Of a stretch of 20,878 nucleotides of DNA, positions 5,164 through 12,341 are shown piece after piece. The notes beneath the pieces were generated by a model. It ran no database searches. It saw nothing but the letters and a program-made list of their open reading frames with translations, and was not told the origin of the DNA. The position numbers were made by a program, and so were the translations under genes. Location: positions 1-20,878 of the IMG/VR virus record IMGVR_UViG_3300032561_001603, one strand, 5' to 3'. This stretch comes from a virus. How positions within the stretch are numbered: the stretch's first letter is position 1; each line of letters begins with the position of its first letter.

Positions 5164-7658
5164 GCGAACCCGCTGTTGCCACCCCCCTGCCAGAAATCGA
5201 AGTGCCTGCGGTCCTGCGCTCAAAGCGGGGTTGGGTGGTATGGAAGTTCCAGCCGGATCCCAAGCGTCCCGAGAAACCCAAGAAGATGCCCTACTACGTC
5301 TCAGGGCGGGTCCGCAGTGGAACCAACGGCAGCCCGGAAGATCGTGAGCAGTTGGTTGATTTCGACACGGCCATGGCCGCATGCCGAAGGGGCGGCTTTG
5401 ACGGGGTGGGGTTCGCCACGCTCCCAGATTTCGGGGTGGTGGCCCTGGATTTTGATGGCTGTGTCATGGGTGGGTTGGTCGATCCCACGGTGTCACGGCT
5501 GGTGGCCAACACCTATTGCGAGCTTTCGCCCTCTGGCACAGGGGTGCGAGCCTTCATGCTCGGATCGCTGCACAATCAGAAGAGTAGGGCGACAGCGGAT
5601 CAGTGGGGGTTTGAGACCTTCCACGACACCCAGTTCGTGACGGTCACAGGTGATGCGCTCGATATTTGCCGGATGTTCGGCAATGAAGACACCGTTGCAG
5701 ACCTGACCCCGGAAGTCGTAGCCCTCTTTAATCAACGGTTCCCCAAGGCAGGCGGCCAAACCCAGCCCAAGTCTCAGGAAGAGGAGAAGGAAGCAGACAT
5801 CAGCCGTGCTTTCGCCCTTGGGTCCGTCAACGATGACACCTTGGCGGATCTGCGGGATGCCCTGCTCATCGGCCTGGCAAAGGCTGCACCTGGCTTGAGC
5901 TACAAGGATTGGACCGATATCGGGCAGGCGCTCAAGAGCTTGGAGCAGGCCGGGCGGGGTGCTGAGGCGCTGACTCTGTGGCATGACTTCTCAGCCCTGG
6001 ACCCTGCTCGATACAGCGCAGACGACACGGACCAGAAGTGGGAGAGCTATTCCCCCAGCAGGATCACCTATAAATCCATCTTCCACTTGGCCCAGCGCAA
6101 CGGATGGGCAAACCCTCGCACCAAGACTGACGACTACACCAAGCTGGAAGACAGGACCGACACAGGCAACGCAAACCTGCTGGTCAGGTTGACGGGAGGG
6201 AACCTGCGCTTCGTTCCCGAACGTCGGCTGTGGATCCTGTGGGATGGGTCGAAGTGGACCGGCGATGAATTCGGATCTGTGGCGTGGGCGGCTGCGCAGA
6301 AGGTGGCCCAGCACTACCACGCGAGGGCTCAGGAACTGAAGAAGCAGGCCGATGGTGATGCGCTGTCCAAGGATGAGCGCAAGCGCCTGGATGCTGCTGT
6401 CGAGAGCGTAGAGAAGTGGGCGGGGCATTGCCGGAACAAGCGAACCATCGACGCCATGCTGGCCCTTGCTTCGAAGAACCCGCAGGTGGTGGTGCCTGTG
6501 TCCAGCCTCGACACAGACCCCTGGCTCTTCGGGGTGGCAAACGGTGTGGTCGATATGCGCACAGGCCAGCTTCGTCCTGAGGCTCGGGAAGAGTTCGTCA
6601 CCAAGCGCAGCCCTATCGCTTTCGACCCTGCGGCCCAGGCCCCGCGCTGGGTCCGGTTCATCGAAGAGATTATGGGCACCCCCCTGCCAGCCGAGTTCGA
6701 CCCCACCACGGGGTTGGTCGCACCTGGGTCAGTGGGGCGCTACCGGCCCCGCCCTGCGCTCGCCAGCTACCTCCAAAGGGCTCTGGGTTACGGCCTGACG
6801 GGTGCGGTAGTCGAACACAAGATGTTCTTTGCCATCGGCCCAGGCAGCAACGGTAAGAACATCCTGCTTGATACGGTGCTGGAAGTGTCCGGGGGCTACG
6901 GCAAGACGATCCCACCTGAGGCGCTGATGGCCACCCGCCATGATGCTGATGCAGAGCGGCCCTCCCCCACAGCCGCCACCCTGGCAGGGGCGAGGCTCGC
7001 TGTCAGTAGCGAGAGCCGGGATGGGCAAAAGCTCGATGTGGCCCTGGTGAAGCGGCACACGGGTGGTGGGTTTATGACTGCCCGGATGATGAGGGAGAAC
7101 ACCTTCACCTTCCCCATCAGTCACAAGCTGTGGCTGATGACCAACCACCGCCCCGGCCTCGACCACATGGACGATGCCTTGAGGGGTCGGCTGCACCTGA
7201 TCCCCTTCGATCGCCAGTGGAACAGGCCTGGCCACCCCGCCCGGAATGAGGAACTGCCAGACGGTGACAAGGATCTGATGGCCACCCTGCGGGCTGAGGC
7301 CTGCGGGATCCTCGTGTGGCTGATCCAGGGTGCTGTCCGTTACGCCAAGGAAGGCTTGGAGCCGCCTGAGGAAGTGGCCCGGATGACCCGGACCTATTTT
7401 GCTGAGCAGGACCCCATTGGCCGTTGGGTCGAGACGCAGGAACGGTGCGAGCCCCAAAGGGGAACGCAGGCCAGCGCCCTGTATGCGCAGTTCACCAAGG
7501 ATCTGGGCACCGAATCAGCCGGGGTCACTGAGAAGGCCTTCTGCCAGGCACTCGGAAACCGGCACGGGATCAACAAGTGCAAGAAGAAGGCGGGCATGCA
7601 CTACGGGCTGGCCCTCAACGGCATGAATGAGCCTGGAAAGGTGCAGGGTGCAGGATGA
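5160..7658 (+). CDS. PrimPol plus P4/D5-family SF3 helicase replication protein
   Basis: An 832-residue replication initiator. The N-terminal part (about 15-190) resembles a primase-polymerase domain, with the acidic motif LDFDG at 96-100 and 'ELSPSGTGVRAF' near 121-132. A helical linker follows. The C-terminal half has a D5_N-type region ('VANGVVDMRTGQL', around 460) and an SF3 ATPase: Walker A GPGSNGKN at 560-567, a Walker B-like 'LAVSSES' near 612, and the 'LWLMTNHRP' sensor region near 657-665. It should prime and unwind the element's own DNA. The Walker A ends in Asn where Ser/Thr is usual. Start: GTG at 5160 overlapping the upstream stop; a TTG at 5145 is less likely. It overlaps the next small ORF by ATGA. 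Confidence 0.9.
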   Translation: MSEPAVATPLPEIEVPAVLRSKRGWVVWKFQPDPKRPEKPKKMPYYVSGRVRSGTNGSPEDREQLVDFDTAMAACRRGGFDGVGFATLPDFGVVALDFDGCVMGGLVDPTVSRLVANTYCELSPSGTGVRAFMLGSLHNQKSRATADQWGFETFHDTQFVTVTGDALDICRMFGNEDTVADLTPEVVALFNQRFPKAGGQTQPKSQEEEKEADISRAFALGSVNDDTLADLRDALLIGLAKAAPGLSYKDWTDIGQALKSLEQAGRGAEALTLWHDFSALDPARYSADDTDQKWESYSPSRITYKSIFHLAQRNGWANPRTKTDDYTKLEDRTDTGNANLLVRLTGGNLRFVPERRLWILWDGSKWTGDEFGSVAWAAAQKVAQHYHARAQELKKQADGDALSKDERKRLDAAVESVEKWAGHCRNKRTIDAMLALASKNPQVVVPVSSLDTDPWLFGVANGVVDMRTGQLRPEAREEFVTKRSPIAFDPAAQAPRWVRFIEEIMGTPLPAEFDPTTGLVAPGSVGRYRPRPALASYLQRALGYGLTGAVVEHKMFFAIGPGSNGKNILLDTVLEVSGGYGKTIPPEALMATRHDADAERPSPTAATLAGARLAVSSESRDGQKLDVALVKRHTGGGFMTARMMRENTFTFPISHKLWLMTNHRPGLDHMDDALRGRLHLIPFDRQWNRPGHPARNEELPDGDKDLMATLRAEACGILVWLIQGAVRYAKEGLEPPEEVARMTRTYFAEQDPIGRWVETQERCEPQRGTQASALYAQFTKDLGTESAGVTEKAFCQALGNRHGINKCKKKAGMHYGLALNGMNEPGKVQGAG

Positions 7659-7753
7659 TGCAGCGTTTCTCTAGTTCCTCTCTAACGGGTCAAAAAACCA
7701 TGTATAGGGGGAGATGTAGGGGAATCATGCGCAACCCTGCACCCTGCACCTTT
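7637..7753. repeat. 18-bp perfect inverted repeat between primase and terS
   Basis: aaaggtgcagggtgcagg (7637..7654) is exactly reverse-complemented at 7736..7753, with 81 bp between. Each arm holds a tandem ggtgcag 7-mer. The left arm covers the last codons and stop region of the replication gene, the right arm lies inside the small ORF. In RNA it forms a long stem; in DNA it offers four 7-mer sites. Possible roles are a packaging (pac) site, a replication origin with iterons, or mRNA control. None is proven. Confidence 0.85.
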
Positions 7754-7855
7754 GCCCCCTGCTCGACCCCCAACACCATCGCCCACGACCCCCGCTGCTC
7801 GAAACCCCGTGTGTGCGGCCACTACACGACTAGGAATTCAGGGGTGCGCCGATGA
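7655..7855 (+). CDS. Small Cys-rich ORF coupled to primase and terS
   Basis: A 66-residue ORF whose ATG overlaps the replication gene stop (ATGA) and whose stop overlaps the terS ATG (ATGA), so both junctions are of the coupled kind seen elsewhere in this operon. It holds four cysteines and a histidine in 'CTFAPCSTPNTIAHDPRC' and 'VCGHY', which could form a zinc site. An internal ATG (7727) with GGGG upstream would give a 42-residue form. Composition is otherwise unremarkable, and I recognise no family. It contains the inverted repeat, so the open frame could be incidental. Confidence 0.45.
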   Translation: MMQRFSSSSLTGQKTMYRGRCRGIMRNPAPCTFAPCSTPNTIAHDPRCSKPRVCGHYTTRNSGVRR

Positions 7856-8379
7856 GCGCACAGAAGCTGACGCACAAGCAACAGGCCTTCGTCCGGTCAT
7901 ACGTGCGCCTTGGGGGCATGAATGCGACTCAGGCGGCCCTGGCTGCTGGGTATAGCGGCAAGGATGGTGGCGCAGGTGCAGGTGTGGCCGCGAGCCGGAT
8001 GCTGCAAAAGCCTCACATCCTGCATGCGATCCGGGAAGAGACAGAGCGCACCCTGCGGGCTGGGGTGGCTCAGGGTGCGCAGGTGCTGCTGGACCTGGCC
8101 TCGAATGCTCAGAGCGAGTCTGTGCGCCTTCAAGCAGCCACGGCCCTGCTAGACCGGGGCGGGATGCAGCTTGCCTCGATGAGCGAGCACCACATCGTTG
8201 TGGAAGACAGGCGCACCGATGCCGAGTTGCTGTCCCGAGTCGAAGAACTGAGCCGAGAGCTTGGGGTGGGATCCAGGGTCATTCCGGGGGAACTATCCAG
8301 CGTTTCACCCGCCCTGGTTGCAAATCCTGGTTACAAAAAGCCAATGACGGTTGATTCGATTGAGGTTGACCGTGAATAG
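7852..8379 (+). CDS. terS: Terminase small subunit (Terminase_2 type)
   Basis: A 175-residue protein that recognises the DNA packaging site and loads the large subunit. The N-terminus 'KLTHKQQAFVRSYVRLGGMNATQAALAAGYS' is the hallmark helix-turn-helix of Terminase_2 small subunits, at about residues 5-36. The middle (50-110) is helical with 'ESVRLQAATALLDRGG', the oligomerisation part, and an acidic C-terminal third follows. Length is typical. It is followed by a 357-bp gap and then the large subunit. In a satellite this is the gene that would direct packaging of its own DNA. Confidence 0.9.
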   Translation: MSAQKLTHKQQAFVRSYVRLGGMNATQAALAAGYSGKDGGAGAGVAASRMLQKPHILHAIREETERTLRAGVAQGAQVLLDLASNAQSESVRLQAATALLDRGGMQLASMSEHHIVVEDRRTDAELLSRVEELSRELGVGSRVIPGELSSVSPALVANPGYKKPMTVDSIEVDRE

Positions 8380-8736
8380 CGCCCGTCTAACAGACCGTTC
8401 CCTTTGCAACCCAACCCCCAAAAGGCAAGAAATGCTAGGAAGCGTAGCCGCCCATGTCGTGGTGGCACGGCCTGGGTTGAGAGCATGGGTGTCGGGCTGG
8501 CTCGATCCCCTCTCCCCCGCTAAGGCACCAACGCCTGGCCATGTGCGCATCGAGGCACCCCCTCAATCCTATGGGGTAGTCGGGCGAAATCACACGACCA
8601 GGGGGTGGGGGTGGGGGGCACACCCGGATTCGCGGGCCAACCGAAGGTCGAGGGGTGCCACCCCCGCGATTGCATGGTTTCAACCCTTCGGTGCTGTTGC
8701 GTCCGGAGCGGTCAAAAAATTCGGAGGTTCCAGAAA
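8380..8736 (+). other. 357-bp unexplained region between terminase subunits, with G-rich tract
   Basis: I see no convincing gene here. The notable structure is a G-rich block at 8601..8618 (three G-runs of five, five and six, separated by single Ts), which could fold as a G-quadruplex, and a later segment (ggggtgccaccccc, about 8653..8666) that can pair with it. An open frame covers the region from 8351 (or a GTG at 8371..8373) and ends at 8740 in ATGA overlap with terL, but its product looks random. Long gaps are rare in this element, so a DNA-level role, such as a packaging site, is possible. Confidence 0.5.
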
Positions 8737-10281
8737 ATGACCCGACCTGACCCCCAGAAATTGGCTGAGTTGGCCCAGCACCTCGAGGAACTGAAGCGCC
8801 GGAAAGAAGAGAACCGGCTGAGCTACTACGTCGCCTATACGAAGCAGAGTGAGTTCCACGAACTTGGTGCCACCAAGCGTGAGCGCATGTTCATGGCTGG
8901 CAACCAGCTTGGGAAGACGTGGTCTGGGGGCATGGAAATGACCATGCACCTGACGGGGGAATATCCGGATTGGTGGCGGGGCCGCCGATTCCAGGGGCCT
9001 GTCCGGGCCTGGGCCTCGGGTGTGACGGGTGAGAGCACCCGAGACAACCCCCAGCGCATCCTGCTTGGCCCTCTCGGGAAGCAGGGCACGGGCTCGATCC
9101 CCAAGGATTCCATTGTGGAGGTCAGGACCGGGCGGGGCCTGCCAGACGCCCTCGACAATGTTCTGGTCAAGCACAAGAGTGGTGGCGTCTCGCAGGTGGC
9201 CTTCAAGTCATACGAGCGGGGCCGGGAGAAGTGGCAGGGCGAAACTCTGGACGTGGTGTGGCTCGATGAAGAGCCGCCCATCGATATCTACTCTGAGGCC
9301 CTGGCCCGTATCGCAGCCCGTAGCGGGATGATCTACCTCACAGCCACCCCCCTGCTAGGCATGTCTGATGTGGTGCGCCGATTCCTGAATGAGCCGACGG
9401 CTGACAGGGCATACGTCCAGATGACCATTTCTGATGCCTTGCACATCAGCCCGGAGGACCGGGAACGGATCATCGAGGGATACCCAGCGCATGAGCGTGA
9501 GGCCCGCGTGAAGGGCATCCCCATGTTGGGCTCAGGCCGGGTGTTCCCTGTGGCTGAGGAAAAGCTGCTGGAGGAAGCCTTCTCGATTCCCCAATTCTGG
9601 CCCCGCATCGTTGGGATCGACTTTGGATGGGACCACCCGACCGCAGCCGCTTGGCTCGCTTGGGACCGTGACCAGGACATCGTCCACATCTATGACGTGT
9701 ATCGTGTCCGGGAAGAGACGGCCATCACCCATGCCGCTGCCATCAAGGCTAGGGGTGAGTGGATCCCGATTGCTTGGCCGCATGACGGTGCCCAGACGGA
9801 AAAGGGTGGAGGGGAGACCCTTGCTGCCCAATACAAGAAGCTGGGTCTCCGGATGCTCAACGTCCAAGCTCGCTTCGAAGATGGCGGGAACAGTGTCGAG
9901 GCCGGAGTCATGGACATGCTCAACCGCATGCAGACGGGCCGCCTGCGGGTAGCTGCCCATCTTGGTGAGTGGTGGGATGAGTTCCGCATGTATCACCGCA
10001 AAGATGGACGGATCGTCAAAGAGCATGACGACATCCTGAGTGCCACTCGATACGCCTTGATGATGCTCAAGCACGCTCGCACTGGGTCTGAATACTCCAA
10101 ACGTGGCCCCCGCCAAGCTCATGGGGTGAATTACAACGTATTCGACCCCTACGGACCTGATGAATCCGACAGCCGGGAATCGGGGATAGGGGTGGTGTGT
10201 GGTCCTCCCCCCTACGGCGACAGGACCCGCCGCCGCCGCAGCATCAGTGCGGAAGACACCGACTATCCCTTTTTCAATTGA
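8737..10281 (+). CDS. terL: Terminase large subunit (ATPase-nuclease)
   Basis: A 514-residue packaging motor. The ATPase domain shows Walker A GNQLGKT at 55-61, 'YPDWWRGRRFQGPVRAWASG' at about 75-95 typical of podovirus-type large terminases, Walker B 'VVWLDEEP' around 172-179 and the coupling motif 'TATPL' near 204. The nuclease domain begins at 'IVGIDFGWDHP' with the first catalytic aspartate near 294, and a late acidic residue in 'HDDILSATRYALM' near 430. All motor and nuclease motifs appear intact. ATG at 8737 with GGAGG 9 nt upstream; the open frame extends to 8605 without support. The next gene starts 8 bp after the stop, where a portal gene would normally be found. Confidence 0.94.
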   Translation: MTRPDPQKLAELAQHLEELKRRKEENRLSYYVAYTKQSEFHELGATKRERMFMAGNQLGKTWSGGMEMTMHLTGEYPDWWRGRRFQGPVRAWASGVTGESTRDNPQRILLGPLGKQGTGSIPKDSIVEVRTGRGLPDALDNVLVKHKSGGVSQVAFKSYERGREKWQGETLDVVWLDEEPPIDIYSEALARIAARSGMIYLTATPLLGMSDVVRRFLNEPTADRAYVQMTISDALHISPEDRERIIEGYPAHEREARVKGIPMLGSGRVFPVAEEKLLEEAFSIPQFWPRIVGIDFGWDHPTAAAWLAWDRDQDIVHIYDVYRVREETAITHAAAIKARGEWIPIAWPHDGAQTEKGGGETLAAQYKKLGLRMLNVQARFEDGGNSVEAGVMDMLNRMQTGRLRVAAHLGEWWDEFRMYHRKDGRIVKEHDDILSATRYALMMLKHARTGSEYSKRGPRQAHGVNYNVFDPYGPDESDSRESGIGVVCGPPPYGDRTRRRRSISAEDTDYPFFN

Positions 10282-10289
10282 GGTGAGCC

Positions 10290-12341
10290 ATGCCCATCAT
10301 TCAAGGCTATGACGAACACATCATGCCCCAAGGTCAGATCGGGGTGCGTGCTACACCTGACGACTTTGGTGCGCAGATCGGCCAGGGCATGCAGCGTCTT
10401 GGTGCTGGGCTGGGGGATGCCGCAGACACGGCCTTCAAAATCGCTGAATCCCAGGACGTAACAAACGTCCACGTCAACATGGCCAAAGGCAGGGCGGAGT
10501 GGACACAAAACCTCCAGGACAGGGCGAACGCAGCCCAGCCGGGAGATGAGACCTTCCTCGATAGCTTCCACAGCGACATCGCATCCTGGGCCGAAAAGGG
10601 TGCAGCTTCCGCAGCCACCCCTGCCGGGCGGAAGCTTTACGCATCAATGGCGGCCAACATGGTCAGCGAGTTCACCCAGCGTGCCATCGGCATTCATTCC
10701 GAGTTGGCTGGGCAGGACGCAAGGAACAAATACGAACTGATGATGAAGTCGGCTGGGTCTACGGTCTATCAGGACCAGTCGCAGATCGGCACGGTCATCG
10801 ATCAAAGCAAGGCATACATCGATGATCCCAAGGGGCCGTTCGCCAAGATCCCTCAGCCTACACGCGACAAGTTCAAGCAGCAGATTGAACAGGATGTCAA
10901 CTTCGCCGCCGCTCGTGGGTTCGTTCGCCACAGCCCCGATGCGTTGCTCCAGTCCGTTGCGCCTGACCAACTGACGCAGTTCAAGCCTTGGGACAATCTC
11001 ATCCAGTCGAACGCTGCCCCAGGCGGCAAGGTCAGCATCAGCCCGGAAACCATGGCACAGGCACCCGCTGTCACGGCTGCGGCTGCGGTTAAGAATGTGA
11101 ACCCCAACATTCTCCTGGCCCAGGCTGATGCCGCTGGGGGTGTGGCCGAAGACCCGAAGGTGCAGGCATCTGACGTGGCCGCCCTGCTCAAGCAATACGG
11201 GGGTGATTACCGAAAGGCCCTGGCTGCTTACCACATGGGCACGACTGGCCTTGATGCCACCCTGCAACGGTGGGGGTCCGAATGGGAGGCCAATCTACCG
11301 GAGGCAACCAGAGACTACGTCAACACGATCATGGTCAAGTCCGGGGCCGTGGCTGAGGGCCAGTCCACTGACGTGGTAGCACCAGAGCTTCCGGCCCAGC
11401 CTGACCCAACCGCACCCCCACCCCCAGCAGGCCCGCGTGCGCCCGCCGCATCGACCCTACCCTTTTTTCAGAACATGTCCTGGGAACAACAGGACCACGT
11501 TGTGAAGGAGGCGGTCCAGCTTCAGCACATGCGTATGACCATGGCGGAGAAGGCCAGGGCTGAGCAGGAATACGAACTCAAGAAGCAGCAAGACGGGGTA
11601 ATGGATGGGTTCCTGAAGCAGATCATCGACCCGGCCACGAACGGCAAGTTCAGCGAAAAGGCCGTGCTTGCTGACACGACGTTATCTTGGCAACAGAAGC
11701 AGCACGCCATTGACTACAACCTGACCCGCATGCGGGAACTCAGTTCAGCGGCTGAGACCAGGACGAACCCGGCTGAGGTTCGGCGATTGATGCTTCAGAT
11801 TCATGCCGCAGACGATGACCTGACGAAGACCTACAACATGGATCCGGTCATGGCCTCCTACAAGTCCGGGTCCATTTCCACGAACGAACTGCGAATGCTC
11901 CGGGTTGAGGTGGAACAACTCCGCAGCGGAGACACCAACAGCTTTCAGAAGCAGGTGCATTCGGCCCGTGAGGTGGTCTACACCTCGCTTGCCCGGAGTG
12001 TGTGGGGTCAGTCCATGCCTGAGGTTGCGGCTGATGCTGCCTATAGGTTCAACGCAGACATGGACAGTCGGATTGCTGAGATGCGCAAGGCGAACCAAGA
12101 CCCCCGCACCCTGCTCGATCCAGCGTCAAAGGATTACTTGCTGAAACCAGAGCGCATCAAGGGGTATCTGCCCGGCACTCAATCAGCCCTGAGCACGGGT
12201 GGGGGGAAGGTCATTCAGCAGGGGCAGAGTGACCGCACTCCCGACCCTGCCCTTGAGGTCGGCAAGGTCTATGAGGTCAAACCGGGGGTGAAGATGACCT
12301 ATCTTGGCGGGGCCAAGAATCTGAGCACGAGTTGGAAATGA
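10290..12341 (+). CDS. Internal virion/ejection-like protein with decayed transglycosylase segment
   Basis: A 683-residue protein. The N-terminus has 'DFGAQIGQGMQRLGAGLGDAADTAFKIAESQD', a style common in podovirus internal virion proteins, followed by long helices to about 230. Residues 268-345 resemble the SLT lytic transglycosylase fold: 'NPNILLAQAD' at the start and 'KQYGGDYRKALAAYHMG' near 301-317. The stretch with the catalytic glutamate (normally ESG) reads ADAAGG and the GLMQ core is missing, so enzyme activity is unlikely. A Pro-rich linker (366-389) and a coiled-coil-like segment (395-440) follow. A GAGGTGA ribosome site lies 3 nt upstream. Its stop overlaps the next gene by 4 bp. 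A role in DNA ejection across the envelope is inferred from this family style. Confidence 0.7.
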   Translation: MPIIQGYDEHIMPQGQIGVRATPDDFGAQIGQGMQRLGAGLGDAADTAFKIAESQDVTNVHVNMAKGRAEWTQNLQDRANAAQPGDETFLDSFHSDIASWAEKGAASAATPAGRKLYASMAANMVSEFTQRAIGIHSELAGQDARNKYELMMKSAGSTVYQDQSQIGTVIDQSKAYIDDPKGPFAKIPQPTRDKFKQQIEQDVNFAAARGFVRHSPDALLQSVAPDQLTQFKPWDNLIQSNAAPGGKVSISPETMAQAPAVTAAAAVKNVNPNILLAQADAAGGVAEDPKVQASDVAALLKQYGGDYRKALAAYHMGTTGLDATLQRWGSEWEANLPEATRDYVNTIMVKSGAVAEGQSTDVVAPELPAQPDPTAPPPPAGPRAPAASTLPFFQNMSWEQQDHVVKEAVQLQHMRMTMAEKARAEQEYELKKQQDGVMDGFLKQIIDPATNGKFSEKAVLADTTLSWQQKQHAIDYNLTRMRELSSAAETRTNPAEVRRLMLQIHAADDDLTKTYNMDPVMASYKSGSISTNELRMLRVEVEQLRSGDTNSFQKQVHSAREVVYTSLARSVWGQSMPEVAADAAYRFNADMDSRIAEMRKANQDPRTLLDPASKDYLLKPERIKGYLPGTQSALSTGGGKVIQQGQSDRTPDPALEVGKVYEVKPGVKMTYLGGAKNLSTSWK

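Noticed and set aside
6729-7457. Minus-strand open frame of 242 codons inside the replication gene
   Set aside because: Shadow of a GC-rich gene; the plus strand carries the Walker A and sensor motifs of the helicase.
8490-8525. tRNA-like 3' segment (ggctcgatcccctctcccccgc)
   Set aside because: It resembles a serine tRNA T-arm and acceptor end, but the T stem does not pair, no matching 5' acceptor strand or anticodon arm is found upstream, and CCA is absent.
8351-8740. Open frame of 129 codons ending in ATGA overlap with terL
   Set aside because: The junction is suggestive but the product is low-complexity and without folds, the start is inside terS, and the G-rich tract dominates its composition. 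Kept as an unexplained region.
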